From assembly GCF_014174155.1 (NCBI RefSeq), contig NZ_JABEQM010000003.1:62001-126000 (forward strand): a stretch of 64,000 nt of DNA, given 5' to 3'. This DNA comes from Gluconacetobacter tumulisoli (GTDB lineage Bacteria; Pseudomonadota; Alphaproteobacteria; Acetobacterales; Acetobacteraceae). Positions 27,181 to 36,226 of this stretch are shown piece by piece. How positions within the stretch are numbered: position 1 is the stretch's first letter; each line of letters starts with the position of its first letter. The notes beneath the pieces are model-generated. The model was not told the DNA's origin. It was given only the letters and a program-made list of their open reading frames with translations, and ran no database searches. A program made the translations under genes and the position numbers.

Positions 27181-28077
27181 TCAGTTCTTGATGGTGGAGG
27201 CGCGATAGATCTTGTCGATCGCCTGCGCCAGCGTCGCGTCGAATTCGGCGTCGCTCATGGAATATTTCAGGTCCCCGACCAGCGCGCGGGAGAAGCTGGC
27301 GATCATGCCGTGATTGGCTGCCAGGCGCGCGCAGGCCTCGTCCAGCGGATAGCCGCCGGACAGGGCGACGATGCGCTGCACGCGCGGATGGGTCATCAGG
27401 TCCCGATACAGGTCGGGCACATCGGGAATGGTGAGCTTGAGCATGACCTGCTCGCCTTCCGGCAGGGCATCCAGGCCCTTGGTCAGTTCTTCCAGCAGGA
27501 TCGCTTCGGCACCGGCCTTGTCGGGGCTCTTGATCAGGACTTCCGGCTCCAGGATCGGCATCAGCCCGTGCGCGGAAATCTGCCGGGCCAGATCGAACTG
27601 CTGCTTTGCGATGGCGGCGATGCCCTCGCGGTCCGGCAGGTTGATGACCGAGCGTTCCTTGGTGCCGTAGATGCCCAGCTTCACGGCCCGTGCCAGCAAT
27701 TCGTCCAGGCCCGGGATCGGCTTCATCAGGCTGACGCCGCCCTTTTCGGGTTCCAGCCCCTTGTCGACCTTCAGGAACGGCACCACGCCGCGGTCTTCCC
27801 ACAGGAAGCTGGGAACCGGCTTCTCCTCGACCAGCCCGTCCATCGTGCGTTCGAACAGGATGGCGGCGATGACCTTTTCCCCGCTGAATGACGGGGCCGT
27901 GATGATGCGCACGCGCATTTCATGCATCAGCCTGAACATCTCGGCGTCGCCGTCATAGGCGGTTTCCGGAATGCCGTAATGGCGCAACGCACCGGGCGTC
28001 GACCCCCCGCTCTGGTCCAGAGCGGCGATAAAGCCGGCCTTTTCAGACATTTGCGCTTTCATACGGTCAATGGACAT
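27181..28077 (-). CDS. Class I fructose-bisphosphate aldolase
   Basis: 298 residues. FIAALDQSGGSTPGALRHYGI near the N-terminus and the Schiff-base lysine in GEQVMLKLTIPDVPDLY mark the class I, metal-free aldolase found in acetic acid and some other bacteria. It interconverts fructose 1,6-bisphosphate with two triose phosphates. AAAGGAT lies 9 bp before the ATG. It is 56 bp downstream of the flavin reductase gene and 189 bp upstream of the S9 peptidase gene, all on the minus strand. Confidence 0.94.
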   Translation of the reverse strand: MSIDRMKAQMSEKAGFIAALDQSGGSTPGALRHYGIPETAYDGDAEMFRLMHEMRVRIITAPSFSGEKVIAAILFERTMDGLVEEKPVPSFLWEDRGVVPFLKVDKGLEPEKGGVSLMKPIPGLDELLARAVKLGIYGTKERSVINLPDREGIAAIAKQQFDLARQISAHGLMPILEPEVLIKSPDKAGAEAILLEELTKGLDALPEGEQVMLKLTIPDVPDLYRDLMTHPRVQRIVALSGGYPLDEACARLAANHGMIASFSRALVGDLKYSMSDAEFDATLAQAIDKIYRASTIKN

Positions 28078-28133
28078 GACTTTTCATCCTTTTATGGGCC
28101 CGTGACGCATGTTCGAGGGTCGAATGAAGAAAT

Positions 28134-28691
28134 TCAATCCTGAAACTGTTTCCACAGCACCATTCGGTCCTGAAGGGTGATGACCTTGCCGTCAACCGTG
28201 AATGTCCCGTCCCCGTTGTGATGCAATGTCCGTCGTTCCCTGCGATCGGGATCGGTCCAGGCCTGGACGGCCTCCAGGATCCATAGCCCATAGGCATCCA
28301 CCAGCGCGGTGTCGGCCACCCGGCATTCGATATTGCCCAGACATTCCGCGATCAGCGGCGCCCGGACCGTCCTGGCCGGCGCCTCGGTCAGCCGGAAGCG
28401 GGCAAACTTGTCGACGTCCCGGCCCGAGCAATTGCCGATGTCGACCATTGTCTCCGCCAAATCGACGGTGGGTATGGCGATGACGCATTCGCCCGTCTCG
28501 CGCAGCGCGGCGTAGCTGAAATCCCACGGGCCGATGCAGGCCCCGATCAATGGGGGGCCGTCATGCTGCACCATCATGTGAAAGCCCATCGTCATGATGT
28601 TGGCGCGGCCGGACGCGTCCCGCGTCGTGACCAGGACCACCGGGCCGGGTTCCAGCAGGCGATAGGCTTTCGAGGCGGGATAGGTCTTCAT
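28134..28691 (-). CDS. Flavin reductase family protein (FMN-binding split barrel)
   Basis: 185 residues. GPVVLVTTRDASGRANIMTM and FSYAALRETGECVIAIPT are typical of the DIM6/NTAB flavin reductase family, which binds FMN in a split barrel and often reduces it with NAD(P)H. No partner monooxygenase is next to it. It is 6 bp downstream of the 2-hydroxyacid dehydrogenase gene, so the two are co-transcribed. A role as a stand-alone reductase of a small substrate is possible. Confidence 0.88.
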   Translation of the reverse strand: MKTYPASKAYRLLEPGPVVLVTTRDASGRANIMTMGFHMMVQHDGPPLIGACIGPWDFSYAALRETGECVIAIPTVDLAETMVDIGNCSGRDVDKFARFRLTEAPARTVRAPLIAECLGNIECRVADTALVDAYGLWILEAVQAWTDPDRRERRTLHHNGDGTFTVDGKVITLQDRMVLWKQFQD

Positions 28692-28697
28692 GTCCGA

Positions 28698-29654
28698 TCA
28701 CGACAGGACGCGCACGGGCGTGCCGGCCAGCCACGCCGCGATGTCGTCCACCGTCTCGGAAAAATAAGTATGGTAATTGCTATCGGTGACATAGCCCAGG
28801 TGCGGCGTTGCCAGCACGTTGGGCAGGCGCCGGAAGGGATGGTCGGCGGGCAGGGGTTCGTGATCGAACACGTCCAGCCCCGCGCCGGCGATCCGGTTGT
28901 GTTCCAGCGCGGCGATCAGCGCCGGCTGGTCGACGATGGCGGCGCGCGATGTATTGATCAGAAAGGCATGCGCAGGCATCCGCGCAAGCTCGGGCACGCC
29001 CAGCAGGCCGCGCGTCCCTTCGCCCAGCACAAGGTGGATCGAGACGAAATCGCTGGTTTCGAGCAATTCCTCCTTCGAGGCCGCCAGCGCCACGCCTGCG
29101 GCGTCGGTGCGCTCCGGCGTCAGGTTCGGGCTCCAGGCCGTGACCTTCATGCCGAACGCCCGGCCGATCATCCCGACGCGCGTCCCGATCTTGCCCAGGC
29201 CCAGAAGCCCAAGCCGCCGGCCGTACAGCTCGGTGCCGATCGTGCTCTGCCACGGGCCGCCCTGCCGCAGGGCGGCATTCTCGGTCATCAGATGCCGGGC
29301 CAGGCCGAAGATCAGGGCCCACGTCAGCTCGACCGGCGCCTCGGACCCGCTGCCCGTCCCGCAGACCGTGACGCCGTGGGCGGCCGCGGCCTGCAGGTCG
29401 ATCGCCGCATTGCGCATACCGCTGGTGACCAGCAGCCGCAATGCCGGCAGTTGCGCGAACAGCCGCGCCGGGAACGGCGTGCGCTCTCGCATGATGACGA
29501 CGATTTCGGCATCCGCCAGGGCGGTGACCAACGCCTGCTCGTCCGCGATATGATGATGCAGGGTTACGAGTTCCAGGCGGCCGGACAGGATGCTCCAGTC
29601 GGCCATGCGCCGGGCCACGCCCTGATAGTCATCCAGGATGACGCATGTCTTCAT
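28698..29654 (-). CDS. D-2-hydroxyacid dehydrogenase
   Basis: 318 residues. The NAD(P)-binding loop LGLLGLGKIG is near residue 148. The catalytic residues are in place: Arg in INTSRAAIVD, Glu in DVFDHEPLP and His in ATPHLGYVT. It reduces a 2-keto acid or oxidises a D-2-hydroxy acid; phosphoglycerate dehydrogenase-like members are the closest in motif. Heads a minus-strand unit with flavin reductase and perhaps aldolase. Confidence 0.92.
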   Translation of the reverse strand: MKTCVILDDYQGVARRMADWSILSGRLELVTLHHHIADEQALVTALADAEIVVIMRERTPFPARLFAQLPALRLLVTSGMRNAAIDLQAAAAHGVTVCGTGSGSEAPVELTWALIFGLARHLMTENAALRQGGPWQSTIGTELYGRRLGLLGLGKIGTRVGMIGRAFGMKVTAWSPNLTPERTDAAGVALAASKEELLETSDFVSIHLVLGEGTRGLLGVPELARMPAHAFLINTSRAAIVDQPALIAALEHNRIAGAGLDVFDHEPLPADHPFRRLPNVLATPHLGYVTDSNYHTYFSETVDDIAAWLAGTPVRVLS

Positions 29655-29688
29655 CGGGCGGACTCCGACGGCACGGCCAGGCGCGACG

Positions 29689-29910
29689 TCACGGCGTCAT
29701 ATGGTGGAGCAGGTCATCGGCCGAGGCGACAAGGGCGATCAGCAGGGCCGTCATGGAAATGACCGGCCATAACCAGTGATCCCAGGTGCGCGACCGGGCA
29801 TCCACGACCTGCAGGTCCGGATTTTCGACGGGGCAGAGATTCAGCGCGATCATCCGGGCGCAGTCAGGGGGAATCCCGCGATCCGACTTGTCGCAATCCG
29901 ACGAGCGCAT
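29689..29910 (-). CDS. Possible small membrane protein
   Basis: An open frame of about 73 residues (longer starts up to 30054 exist) ends 34 bp upstream of the dehydrogenase gene on the same strand. Its C-terminus has one convincing membrane segment (HWLWPVISMTALLIALVAS). No ribosome site is clear and no family is recognised. The rest of the 640 bp between the dehydrogenase and 30294 shows nothing else convincing. Confidence 0.3.
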   Translation of the reverse strand: MRSSDCDKSDRGIPPDCARMIALNLCPVENPDLQVVDARSRTWDHWLWPVISMTALLIALVASADDLLHHMTP

Positions 29911-30293
29911 TTTCGCGCAACGGTCAGCATCACGCATCGCTTCGGTTCCCATCCCAATGGGCGCGTTCGCACCATCCCGGGACGATACCGCGCTGTGTTT
30001 TCTGGTTCGCTGGCAAGAAAAGCACAATAACCATTCGGCCCGCTCCCAGTCCACGATAAATCATCATGACGTTCCAGCGGGCCGGTCACGATTTGTTTGT
30101 TAATATACGATTGGCCTTGTGGTTCTACACCGAACTCCGTCGCCAATCGTCCCGATTGCAGGCTGCGCGATTTTTATCCTTCTTTCCTTTCGTCTACGAT
30201 ATTTTTCGCATGATGCCACCTGACAGGTCTTCAACAAGGCCGGATTTCGACCACATGCCCTATGTCAAATCATTGCGTGCGACAGGATGCAGC

Positions 30294-30431
30294 ATGTCGG
30301 GCTTTATGAAGCAGCCCTCGCCATCCGGATGGGAACGTCGTGGCAGCTTTTCGAATTGGGATGAAATCGGACTGGTGGTTCTGATTCTCCTGGTGGTGGT
30401 CTGGGCGGTTCTCGTGGCGATCGCCGCCTGA
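30294..30431 (+). CDS. Possible 45-residue tail-anchored protein
   Basis: ATG 30294 follows CAGGATGCAG. The product has a short polar N-terminus (KQPSPSGWERRGSF) and a C-terminal membrane segment (IGLVVLILLVVVWAVLVAIA). The frame is open further upstream but without protein-like character. No family is recognised. Short high-GC frames with one hydrophobic run can arise by chance, so this is tentative. Confidence 0.4.
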   Translation: MSGFMKQPSPSGWERRGSFSNWDEIGLVVLILLVVVWAVLVAIAA

Positions 30432-30758
30432 ATTGCAGGATGGGCCCGCGAGGGTGCTGCTGGAACGGGACTGGAATACCCGGCATTATCATGAGGCATT
30501 TCAGGTAATGGCGTTGTTCCGGCCCTTCCAGGGAGCAGGTGATTCGGGGTCCGTCCCTTCGGAAACGTGCGCTGCTGAATCGTCCTGACGAACGAAGAAT
30601 TGGTCGTGCGGGGCACCCAGACGCAGGATCGGGCGTTAAGGCTGCGGACGGTCCGCTTCCAAGGGGGCCGATCCACATCGTCGCGTTCGGTGCATGGGTC
30701 TTCGCACCGAGCCAGTCCCCAAGTACGTATGCCGAGCCCAGCCGGCGGGAGCAGTTAA
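30432..30758. other. Gene-free stretch before the glucoamylase gene
   Basis: 327 bp without a supported gene. The only structure seen is a 6-bp inverted repeat GCGGAC-G-GTCCGC at 30644-30656, about 100 bp before the glucoamylase start. A GGCGGGAG ribosome site lies at the very end (30744-30751). The promoter could not be pinned down. Confidence 0.5.
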
Positions 30759-33149
30759 TTGAGTGATGCGCCTGGCCATCCTGGCATTCAACCCCGATGG
30801 ACCTCCAGTGCGAAGGACGGCGTGGGGACCGCCCTGGACGCGCGCAGCGAAGTCTGGTTCACGCTCAGTCACGGGATCCTGAACGAAATCTACTATCCCC
30901 GTGTCGACCAGGCCTGCACGCGCGACTGCGGGCTGATCGTCACCGATGGCGTTCCCGGCGGCCTGTTCGTCGAGGAGAAACGCGACATGGAAAGCGAGGT
31001 ACGCAGGGCGGCGGATGGCGTGCCGCTGCATACCCTGGTCAATCGGTGTCGGGCCGGGCGTTTTACAATTCACAAGCAGATCGTTTCCGATCCCCTGCAC
31101 TCCGCGGTACTGCAGCGGATTTCGCTGAAACCCGGGAACGGAATATCGGGATTGCGGCTGTTCGTCCTGCTCGCGCCGCACCTGGTCAATGGCGGGGCGG
31201 ACAATACCGGCTGGCTGGGCACATACAAGGGTGCCGACATGCTGTTCGCGTCGGGGGACGGCACGACGCTGGCCCTTGCCTGCGACAGCGGGTTCAAGAT
31301 GCGCAGCGTGGGGTTCGTCGGCACGTCGGATGGATGGCAGATCCTGCGCCGGCATGGGTATCTGGCCGATATCCACGATCGTGCCGCTGACGGGAACGTC
31401 GCCCTCGTCGCGGAAATCGACGCGGATCGGCCGGTGCTTCTGGCAATCGGGTTCGGCCGGAAGCCGGAGGAGGCCGCATTCCAGGCTGCGTCGAGCCTGG
31501 CACGGGGCTACGACCGGGCCGAGGCGGATTACGCGACCGCCTGGCGCCGCTGGCAGGCCGGCCTCGAACCGCTGGACCCGCTGCATGGCGCGACCCCGCA
31601 TAATTTCTACCGGATCAGCACGGCGGTCCTGCGGACCCATGAAAGCCCGCGCTTTCCCGGCGGCACGATCGCCAGCCTGTCGATCCCCTGGGGGACCAGC
31701 AAGGGCGACGACGACATGGGAGGGTATCATCTGGTCTGGGCGCGCGACCTGGTGGAAACGGCGGGGGCCCTGCTGGCCTGTGGTGCCGTGGCCGATGCGC
31801 GGCGGACGCTGGATTACCTGCGCGCGGTCCAGGAACCGGACGGCCACTGGCTGCAGAATTGCTGGCTCGATGGCACCGCCTATTGGGGCGGATTGCAGAT
31901 GGACGAGACGGCGTATCCGATCCTGCTGCTCGATCTCGCCTTTCGCTCCGGCGCGGTGCCGGAGCAGGAACTTGTCCGCTTCTGGCCGATGGTGCGGGCG
32001 GCGGCGGGGTTCATCGTCCGCAACGGCCCCGCGACCGAACAGGATCGGTGGGAGGAAAACGCGGGATACACTCCGGCGACCCTGGCGGTGGAGATTGCCG
32101 GCCTGCTGGTCGCCGCCGAACTGGCCCAGCGGCTGGGCGAAACGCGCATCGCCGGTTTCCTGCGCGACACGGCCGATGCGTGGAATGCCGACATCGACGC
32201 CTGGATCCATGTCTGCGGCACCGATCTTGCGGATGCGCTGGGGGTATCGGGCTATTACCTGCGGATCGCGCCCGAGGGGGACAGGGATTTGTCGCGCGTA
32301 CCCCGGCATGCGCGTGTCACGGTGCGGAACAGGCCGTCGAACGAGACATCCATCCCCGCCGACGAACTGGTCGGCGCCGACGCGCTGGCGCTGGTGCGGT
32401 TCGGATTACGGGCCGCGAACGATCCGCGCATCCTCGACACGATCAAGGTGGTCGATCACCTGACCCGCGTGGATCTGCCGCAGGGTCCGGCCTGGCATCG
32501 CTATAATCGCGACGGATATGGCGAGCACGACGACGGCAGGCCGTTCGACGGTGTGGGCCGGGGGCGCGCGTGGCCCCTGCTGACCGGCGAGCGGGCGCAT
32601 TATGCGATCCTGGCCGGGGATTTGGGCGAGGCTGCCCGGCTGCGCAGCACCATGGAGGGCTGCGCCAGCCGTGGCGGCCTGTTGCCCGAACAGGTGTGGG
32701 ACGCGGACGATATTTCCTGGCGAGGGCTGATTCGCGGCCAGCCGAGCGGTTCGGCGATGCCCCTGGTCTGGGCGCATGCCGAATATATCAAGCTGCTGCG
32801 CAGCCTGCGTGACGAGGCGGTCTTCGACCTGCCGCCGCAGACGGTGCTGCGCTACCTTGTGGAAAAACGGGGACCGCGATTGCGGGACTGGCGGGAATCC
32901 TGGCGACGGACCCGCATGCCGGCGGGCCAGAACATCCGGGTCGAACTGTGCGAGGCGGCGATGATTCACTGGAGCGTCGACGACTGGCGGCACACGACCG
33001 ACACCCTGGCCGAGGATACGGGGCTGGGCCTGTTTGCGGCCGAACTGCCGACGGCACAGGTCCCGGCCGGTTCGCGCGTCGTCTTCACGTGGCGGCGCCC
33101 GGACGGAACATGGCGCGGGCAGGATTTCGAGATCGCCGTCCAGGGATAG
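30759..33149 (+). CDS. Glucoamylase / glucan 1,4-alpha-glucosidase (GH15)
   Basis: 796 residues. An N-terminal beta-sandwich domain (PRWTSSAKDGVGTALD, then SHGILNEIYYPRVDQ) is followed by the (alpha/alpha)6 barrel of GH15. Catalytic acids are expected in LQMDETAYPILL near residue 383 and GLLPEQVWDADD near 644. It cleaves glucose from the non-reducing end of alpha-1,4-glucans. The start is TTG 30759, chosen because APGHPGIQPRWTSSAK matches the family's N-terminus and GGCGGGAG precedes it. There is no signal peptide, so it is probably cytoplasmic and acts on stored or imported glucan. Confidence 0.94.
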   Translation: MSDAPGHPGIQPRWTSSAKDGVGTALDARSEVWFTLSHGILNEIYYPRVDQACTRDCGLIVTDGVPGGLFVEEKRDMESEVRRAADGVPLHTLVNRCRAGRFTIHKQIVSDPLHSAVLQRISLKPGNGISGLRLFVLLAPHLVNGGADNTGWLGTYKGADMLFASGDGTTLALACDSGFKMRSVGFVGTSDGWQILRRHGYLADIHDRAADGNVALVAEIDADRPVLLAIGFGRKPEEAAFQAASSLARGYDRAEADYATAWRRWQAGLEPLDPLHGATPHNFYRISTAVLRTHESPRFPGGTIASLSIPWGTSKGDDDMGGYHLVWARDLVETAGALLACGAVADARRTLDYLRAVQEPDGHWLQNCWLDGTAYWGGLQMDETAYPILLLDLAFRSGAVPEQELVRFWPMVRAAAGFIVRNGPATEQDRWEENAGYTPATLAVEIAGLLVAAELAQRLGETRIAGFLRDTADAWNADIDAWIHVCGTDLADALGVSGYYLRIAPEGDRDLSRVPRHARVTVRNRPSNETSIPADELVGADALALVRFGLRAANDPRILDTIKVVDHLTRVDLPQGPAWHRYNRDGYGEHDDGRPFDGVGRGRAWPLLTGERAHYAILAGDLGEAARLRSTMEGCASRGGLLPEQVWDADDISWRGLIRGQPSGSAMPLVWAHAEYIKLLRSLRDEAVFDLPPQTVLRYLVEKRGPRLRDWRESWRRTRMPAGQNIRVELCEAAMIHWSVDDWRHTTDTLAEDTGLGLFAAELPTAQVPAGSRVVFTWRRPDGTWRGQDFEIAVQG

Positions 33150-33169
33150 GCGTTCAAGAAACGTGTTAT

Positions 33170-33185
33170 CGAAAGGAATCTTTCG
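33170..33185. terminator. Hairpin between convergent glucoamylase and slipin genes
   Basis: CGAAAG-GAAT-CTTTCG, a perfect 6-bp stem with a 4-base loop, lies 20 bp after the glucoamylase stop. A second imperfect stem (GCCCCTTTGA with TCAAGGGGGC, 33191-33216) runs into the slipin stop. Both could end transcription from either side. Confidence 0.5.
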
Positions 33186-33206
33186 AAGTCGCCCCTTTGA
33201 CGGGCT

Positions 33207-34094
33207 TCAAGGGGGCGGCTGGGCCGGCCGGTCGTCGGGGCGGGACGCAAGAGCCGCCAGGTTTATCGCGGAAGCCGGGTTCATGCTGTCGATCATCGAG
33301 GTCGGAATCAGGATCGTGGAGCCCCGCTCCTTGGTGGTTTCATAGATGATGTTCATCGCGCGAAGCTGGAGCGCCGCGGGATGTTCCGCATAGCTGTCCG
33401 CCGCCGCCACGAACAGGCTCGCCACCTCGGCCTCCGCCGATCCCAGGATGATGCGCGCCTGCTTTTCACGTTCTGCCTGTGCCTGGCGCGACATCGCGTC
33501 CTGAAGGGCGACGGGAATTGCGACGTCGCGCACCTCGACCGACATCACCGCGACCCCCCAATGGGCGGTTTTGGCACTGATTTCAGCCCGGAGCCGTTCG
33601 TTCGACGCCGTGCGGTCCGACAGCAGGGTTGCCAGCATCGATGATCCGATGGTCTCGCGCAGAGAGGTCTGGGCCACCCGGTCGATCGCTTCGCGATAAT
33701 TGGTGATCTTCAGCGCGGCGGCCTGCGCATCGTGCACATGCCAGAAGATCACCGCATCCACATTGACCGGAACCGTATCCCGGGTCAGCGCCTGTTCCGC
33801 ATTGAATCCCGTCGTCTGGATGCGCTCGTCGATGACGGCCACGATCCGGTCGATGACGGGAATGATGAAAAACAGCCCGGGACCGCGAACGCCCTGGAGC
33901 TTGCCCGCGCGCAGCACGACGAATTTCTGCCATGTATTGGCCATCTTGAGGGACAGGCCGACAAGAGCGGCCGCGCCCAGGAAAGGCAGGGCATACAGGG
34001 GGCTGATGTTGCCGGCTTCGGGCGTCACGATTCCGCCAGCCCACAGGCCGGCAAGTATGAGGGCCGCCACGATAACCAATGTGATCGGGTTCAT
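33207..34094 (-). CDS. Slipin (stomatin/prohibitin, SPFH family)
   Basis: 295 residues. Two hydrophobic segments at the N-terminus anchor it in the membrane. The SPFH domain follows: VVLRAGKLQGVRGPGLFFIIP, then TRDTVPVNVDAVIFWHV and SLRETIGSSMLATLLSDR, ending in the AEREKQARIILGSAEAE helix. Slipins organise membrane microdomains; the usual NfeD partner is not adjacent. ATG 34094 follows GGAAG and starts at the membrane segment; the longer frame to 34370 is not supported. Lies downstream of the DUF1488 gene on the same strand. Confidence 0.92.
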   Translation of the reverse strand: MNPITLVIVAALILAGLWAGGIVTPEAGNISPLYALPFLGAAALVGLSLKMANTWQKFVVLRAGKLQGVRGPGLFFIIPVIDRIVAVIDERIQTTGFNAEQALTRDTVPVNVDAVIFWHVHDAQAAALKITNYREAIDRVAQTSLRETIGSSMLATLLSDRTASNERLRAEISAKTAHWGVAVMSVEVRDVAIPVALQDAMSRQAQAEREKQARIILGSAEAEVASLFVAAADSYAEHPAALQLRAMNIIYETTKERGSTILIPTSMIDSMNPASAINLAALASRPDDRPAQPPP

Positions 34095-34209
34095 CGCCGT
34101 TGCTTCCGGCCGAGGGGCCGCATGAAGGCTCTGTCCGTTGACCGGATGGTCCTCACCGCGATCCCGGACGGGACGGAAGTACGAACGTCGCCGCCCGGCG
34201 CCGGTTCCG

Positions 34210-34602
34210 TCAGGCCCTATCGTCCGATGCGGCGGCCGCAAGCGCCCCGCATTCGTCCGGCAGGACGCGCGCCGCCCGGCTGTTGTCGCGGAAAAAGCTG
34301 CCGAAAAGTGGCACGCCGGCCTCGGGCGGAACGCGCCGCAAATCCTCGCTTTCCAGGATAAGGCAGCCATCCTGCCGCTGTGCGGTCCCGGCGAGCTTCA
34401 GTTTGGCGGCGGCGTTGATCAATGTGCGAAAGCGGTCGAAGGACCGCCGCCGCGACAGCGATGTCGATGGAAGGGCCAGCCCGGCCGCGGCCTCCAGCGC
34501 TTCGCCCGAGACCATGCAGCCGACGCGGCGGCTGCCGTCCTGGACCTCGAAACGGATGAATCGGTCGTCAGGCACCTGGTTCGCGTCCTGTGAAGTAGTC
34601 AT
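34210..34602 (-). CDS. DUF1488-like protein
   Basis: 130 residues. The N-terminal 75 residues (FIRFEVQDGSRRVGCMVSGEAL, key FEVQDGSRRVGC, then RSFDRFRTLINAAAKLKL) fit the DUF1488 pattern of a small alpha/beta domain that begins with a beta hairpin and ends in a helix with Arg. The last 40 residues look disordered. Function unknown. AGGGGAA precedes the ATG. It is 115 bp upstream of the slipin gene, same strand. Confidence 0.6.
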   Translation of the reverse strand: MTTSQDANQVPDDRFIRFEVQDGSRRVGCMVSGEALEAAAGLALPSTSLSRRRSFDRFRTLINAAAKLKLAGTAQRQDGCLILESEDLRRVPPEAGVPLFGSFFRDNSRAARVLPDECGALAAAASDDRA

Positions 34603-34832
34603 CGCCGTTCCCCTGATGAAAATAAAATGCGCCCGTCACGTCGCTTTGCAGACGACAAACTGAAAAGGCGTCTTATTCGTCGGGAGACGCGGGGCGTTCC
34701 TTGGCCATGACGCGTTCCTGTGTCAGCAACCGATGGTAATCGGAAGACGTTGCCGACATTACCACGGACAGGGTGGCGATGCGAATTTTATAAAAACGGC
34801 AATCAAAAAATTGAATCCGTGTCTATATTTCG

Positions 34833-34862
34833 GACAGGGTCGGTGGTCTGACCAACCCTGTC
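34833..34862. promoter_or_regulatory. Leader hairpin/palindrome upstream of the NRAMP-like gene
   Basis: GACAGGGT (34833-34840) pairs with ACCCTGTC (34855-34862), and an inner GGT/ACC extends the stem after one mismatch; the loop is GGTCTG. It lies 45 bp before the carrier's ATG. The rest of the 304-bp divergent gap (34603-34906) is AT-rich near 34785-34830 (a likely promoter area) and holds no gene. The element could be an operator for a metal-sensing repressor or an RNA structure in the leader. Confidence 0.45.
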
Positions 34863-34906
34863 ACCGGCCTGCGCCGGGTACGGAGAACGCCAGCCATGTC
34901 CCGTTC

Positions 34907-36217
34907 ATGACGTCATCAGACCTTCGCGACGAGGATCCGGAACAGCCCAGCCCGGTCGTCGGCACCAGCCGCCCGAACCTGTTCAGGGTTCTGGGCCCCG
35001 GCCTGATCACCGGTGCGTCGGACGACGACCCCAGCGGCATCGCCACCTATTCGCAGGTCGGCGCGCGATACGGCTATGCCCTGGGCTGGACGATGGTGAT
35101 GTCCTATCCGCTGATGGTAGCGATCCAGATCATCAGCGCGCGCATCGGCCGCACGACGGGGCATGGCATCGCCGGGGTCCTGCGATTGCATCATCCGTCC
35201 TGGCTGCTGGCGTCGGTGGTCCTGATGCTGCTGGCGGCCAATATCATCAATCTTGGCGCCGACCTGGGGGCGATGGCGGATGCGCTGACCCTGCTGCTGC
35301 CGGCACCCCGGGTGCTGTATGTCGTTCTGATGGCGGCGATCTGCATTTCGATGCAGTTGTTCCTTGAATATACGCGCTATGTCGCCGTACTGAAGTGGCT
35401 GACGCTGGCGCTGTTCGCCTATTTCGGGACCCTGGCGTTCGTTCATATCGATTGGCGCGCGTGCGCGCGTGGCCTGGTCTGGCCCGGCGGCCCCTGGGAC
35501 CGCGACGCGATCGTGGCGGTGGTTGCGGTCCTGGGAACCACCATCAGCCCCTATCTGTTCTTCTGGCAGGCGTCGGAGGAGGTGGAGGACATGCATGTCT
35601 ATCCCCTGCGCACCGACCTGTATGACGCGCCGTCGCAGGGCAGGCGCGCGCTGCATCGCATCGAGATCGACACGCTGGTGGGCATGGGGTTTTCGAACCT
35701 CGTGGCACTGGCGATCATCATGACCACGGCGGCCACCCTGCACCCGCGCGGGATCCTGAGCATCGAGACATCGGCGCAGGCCGCCGAGGCGCTGAGTCCG
35801 CTGGCGGGCCGCCTGGCGTCGGAGATTTTCACGCTGGGCATCGTCGGCACCGGACTGCTGGCGGTGCCGGTGCTGGCCGGATCCGCCGCCTATGCGGTGG
35901 GGGAGATGCGGCGCTGGCCCATGGGTCTCGCCCGGCGGCCCAAGGAGGCCCAGGCCTTCTACGCCGTGCTGGTCATCGCGACATTGATCGGCATGATCCT
36001 GAATTTTACTCCGATCAACCCGATCAGGGCCTTGTACTGGAGCGCGGTGATCAACGGCGTGACGTCGGTGCCGGTCATGATCGTGATGATGCTGCTGGCG
36101 TCGCGGCGCGACATCATGGGGCCATTCGCGATCCGGGGGATCCTGCGGGTGCTGGGCTGGCTGGCGACCGGGGTGATGGCGGCCATCGTCGTCGCGATGT
36201 TCGTCACGGCGTTCTGA
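34907..36217 (+). CDS. NRAMP-related membrane transporter with non-canonical metal-site motifs
   Basis: 436 residues from ATG 34907, about 11 membrane segments. The first helix has LGPGLITGASDDDPSGIATYSQ, i.e. DPSG where classical MntH/NRAMP has DPGN (key SDDDPSG). Helix 6 has TTISPYLFFWQASEEVED, lacking the Met of the usual MPH motif. So it belongs to the NRAMP superfamily but to a divergent branch whose metal is not established. Annotators would call it a divalent metal cation transporter. The open frame upstream of 34907 is not protein-like. Converges on the AbrB gene 9 bp away. Confidence 0.85.
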   Translation: MTSSDLRDEDPEQPSPVVGTSRPNLFRVLGPGLITGASDDDPSGIATYSQVGARYGYALGWTMVMSYPLMVAIQIISARIGRTTGHGIAGVLRLHHPSWLLASVVLMLLAANIINLGADLGAMADALTLLLPAPRVLYVVLMAAICISMQLFLEYTRYVAVLKWLTLALFAYFGTLAFVHIDWRACARGLVWPGGPWDRDAIVAVVAVLGTTISPYLFFWQASEEVEDMHVYPLRTDLYDAPSQGRRALHRIEIDTLVGMGFSNLVALAIIMTTAATLHPRGILSIETSAQAAEALSPLAGRLASEIFTLGIVGTGLLAVPVLAGSAAYAVGEMRRWPMGLARRPKEAQAFYAVLVIATLIGMILNFTPINPIRALYWSAVINGVTSVPVMIVMMLLASRRDIMGPFAIRGILRVLGWLATGVMAAIVVAMFVTAF

Positions 36218-36226
36218 CCGCGCCGA

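Noticed and set aside
30636-32309. Open frame of 557 codons on the minus strand
   Set aside because: It is a shadow of the glucoamylase gene; the product has no recognisable fold pattern.
33207-34370. Longer slipin frame (387 codons)
   Set aside because: The extra 92 codons overlap the DUF1488 gene and show no protein-like composition; ATG 34094 matches the slipin start.
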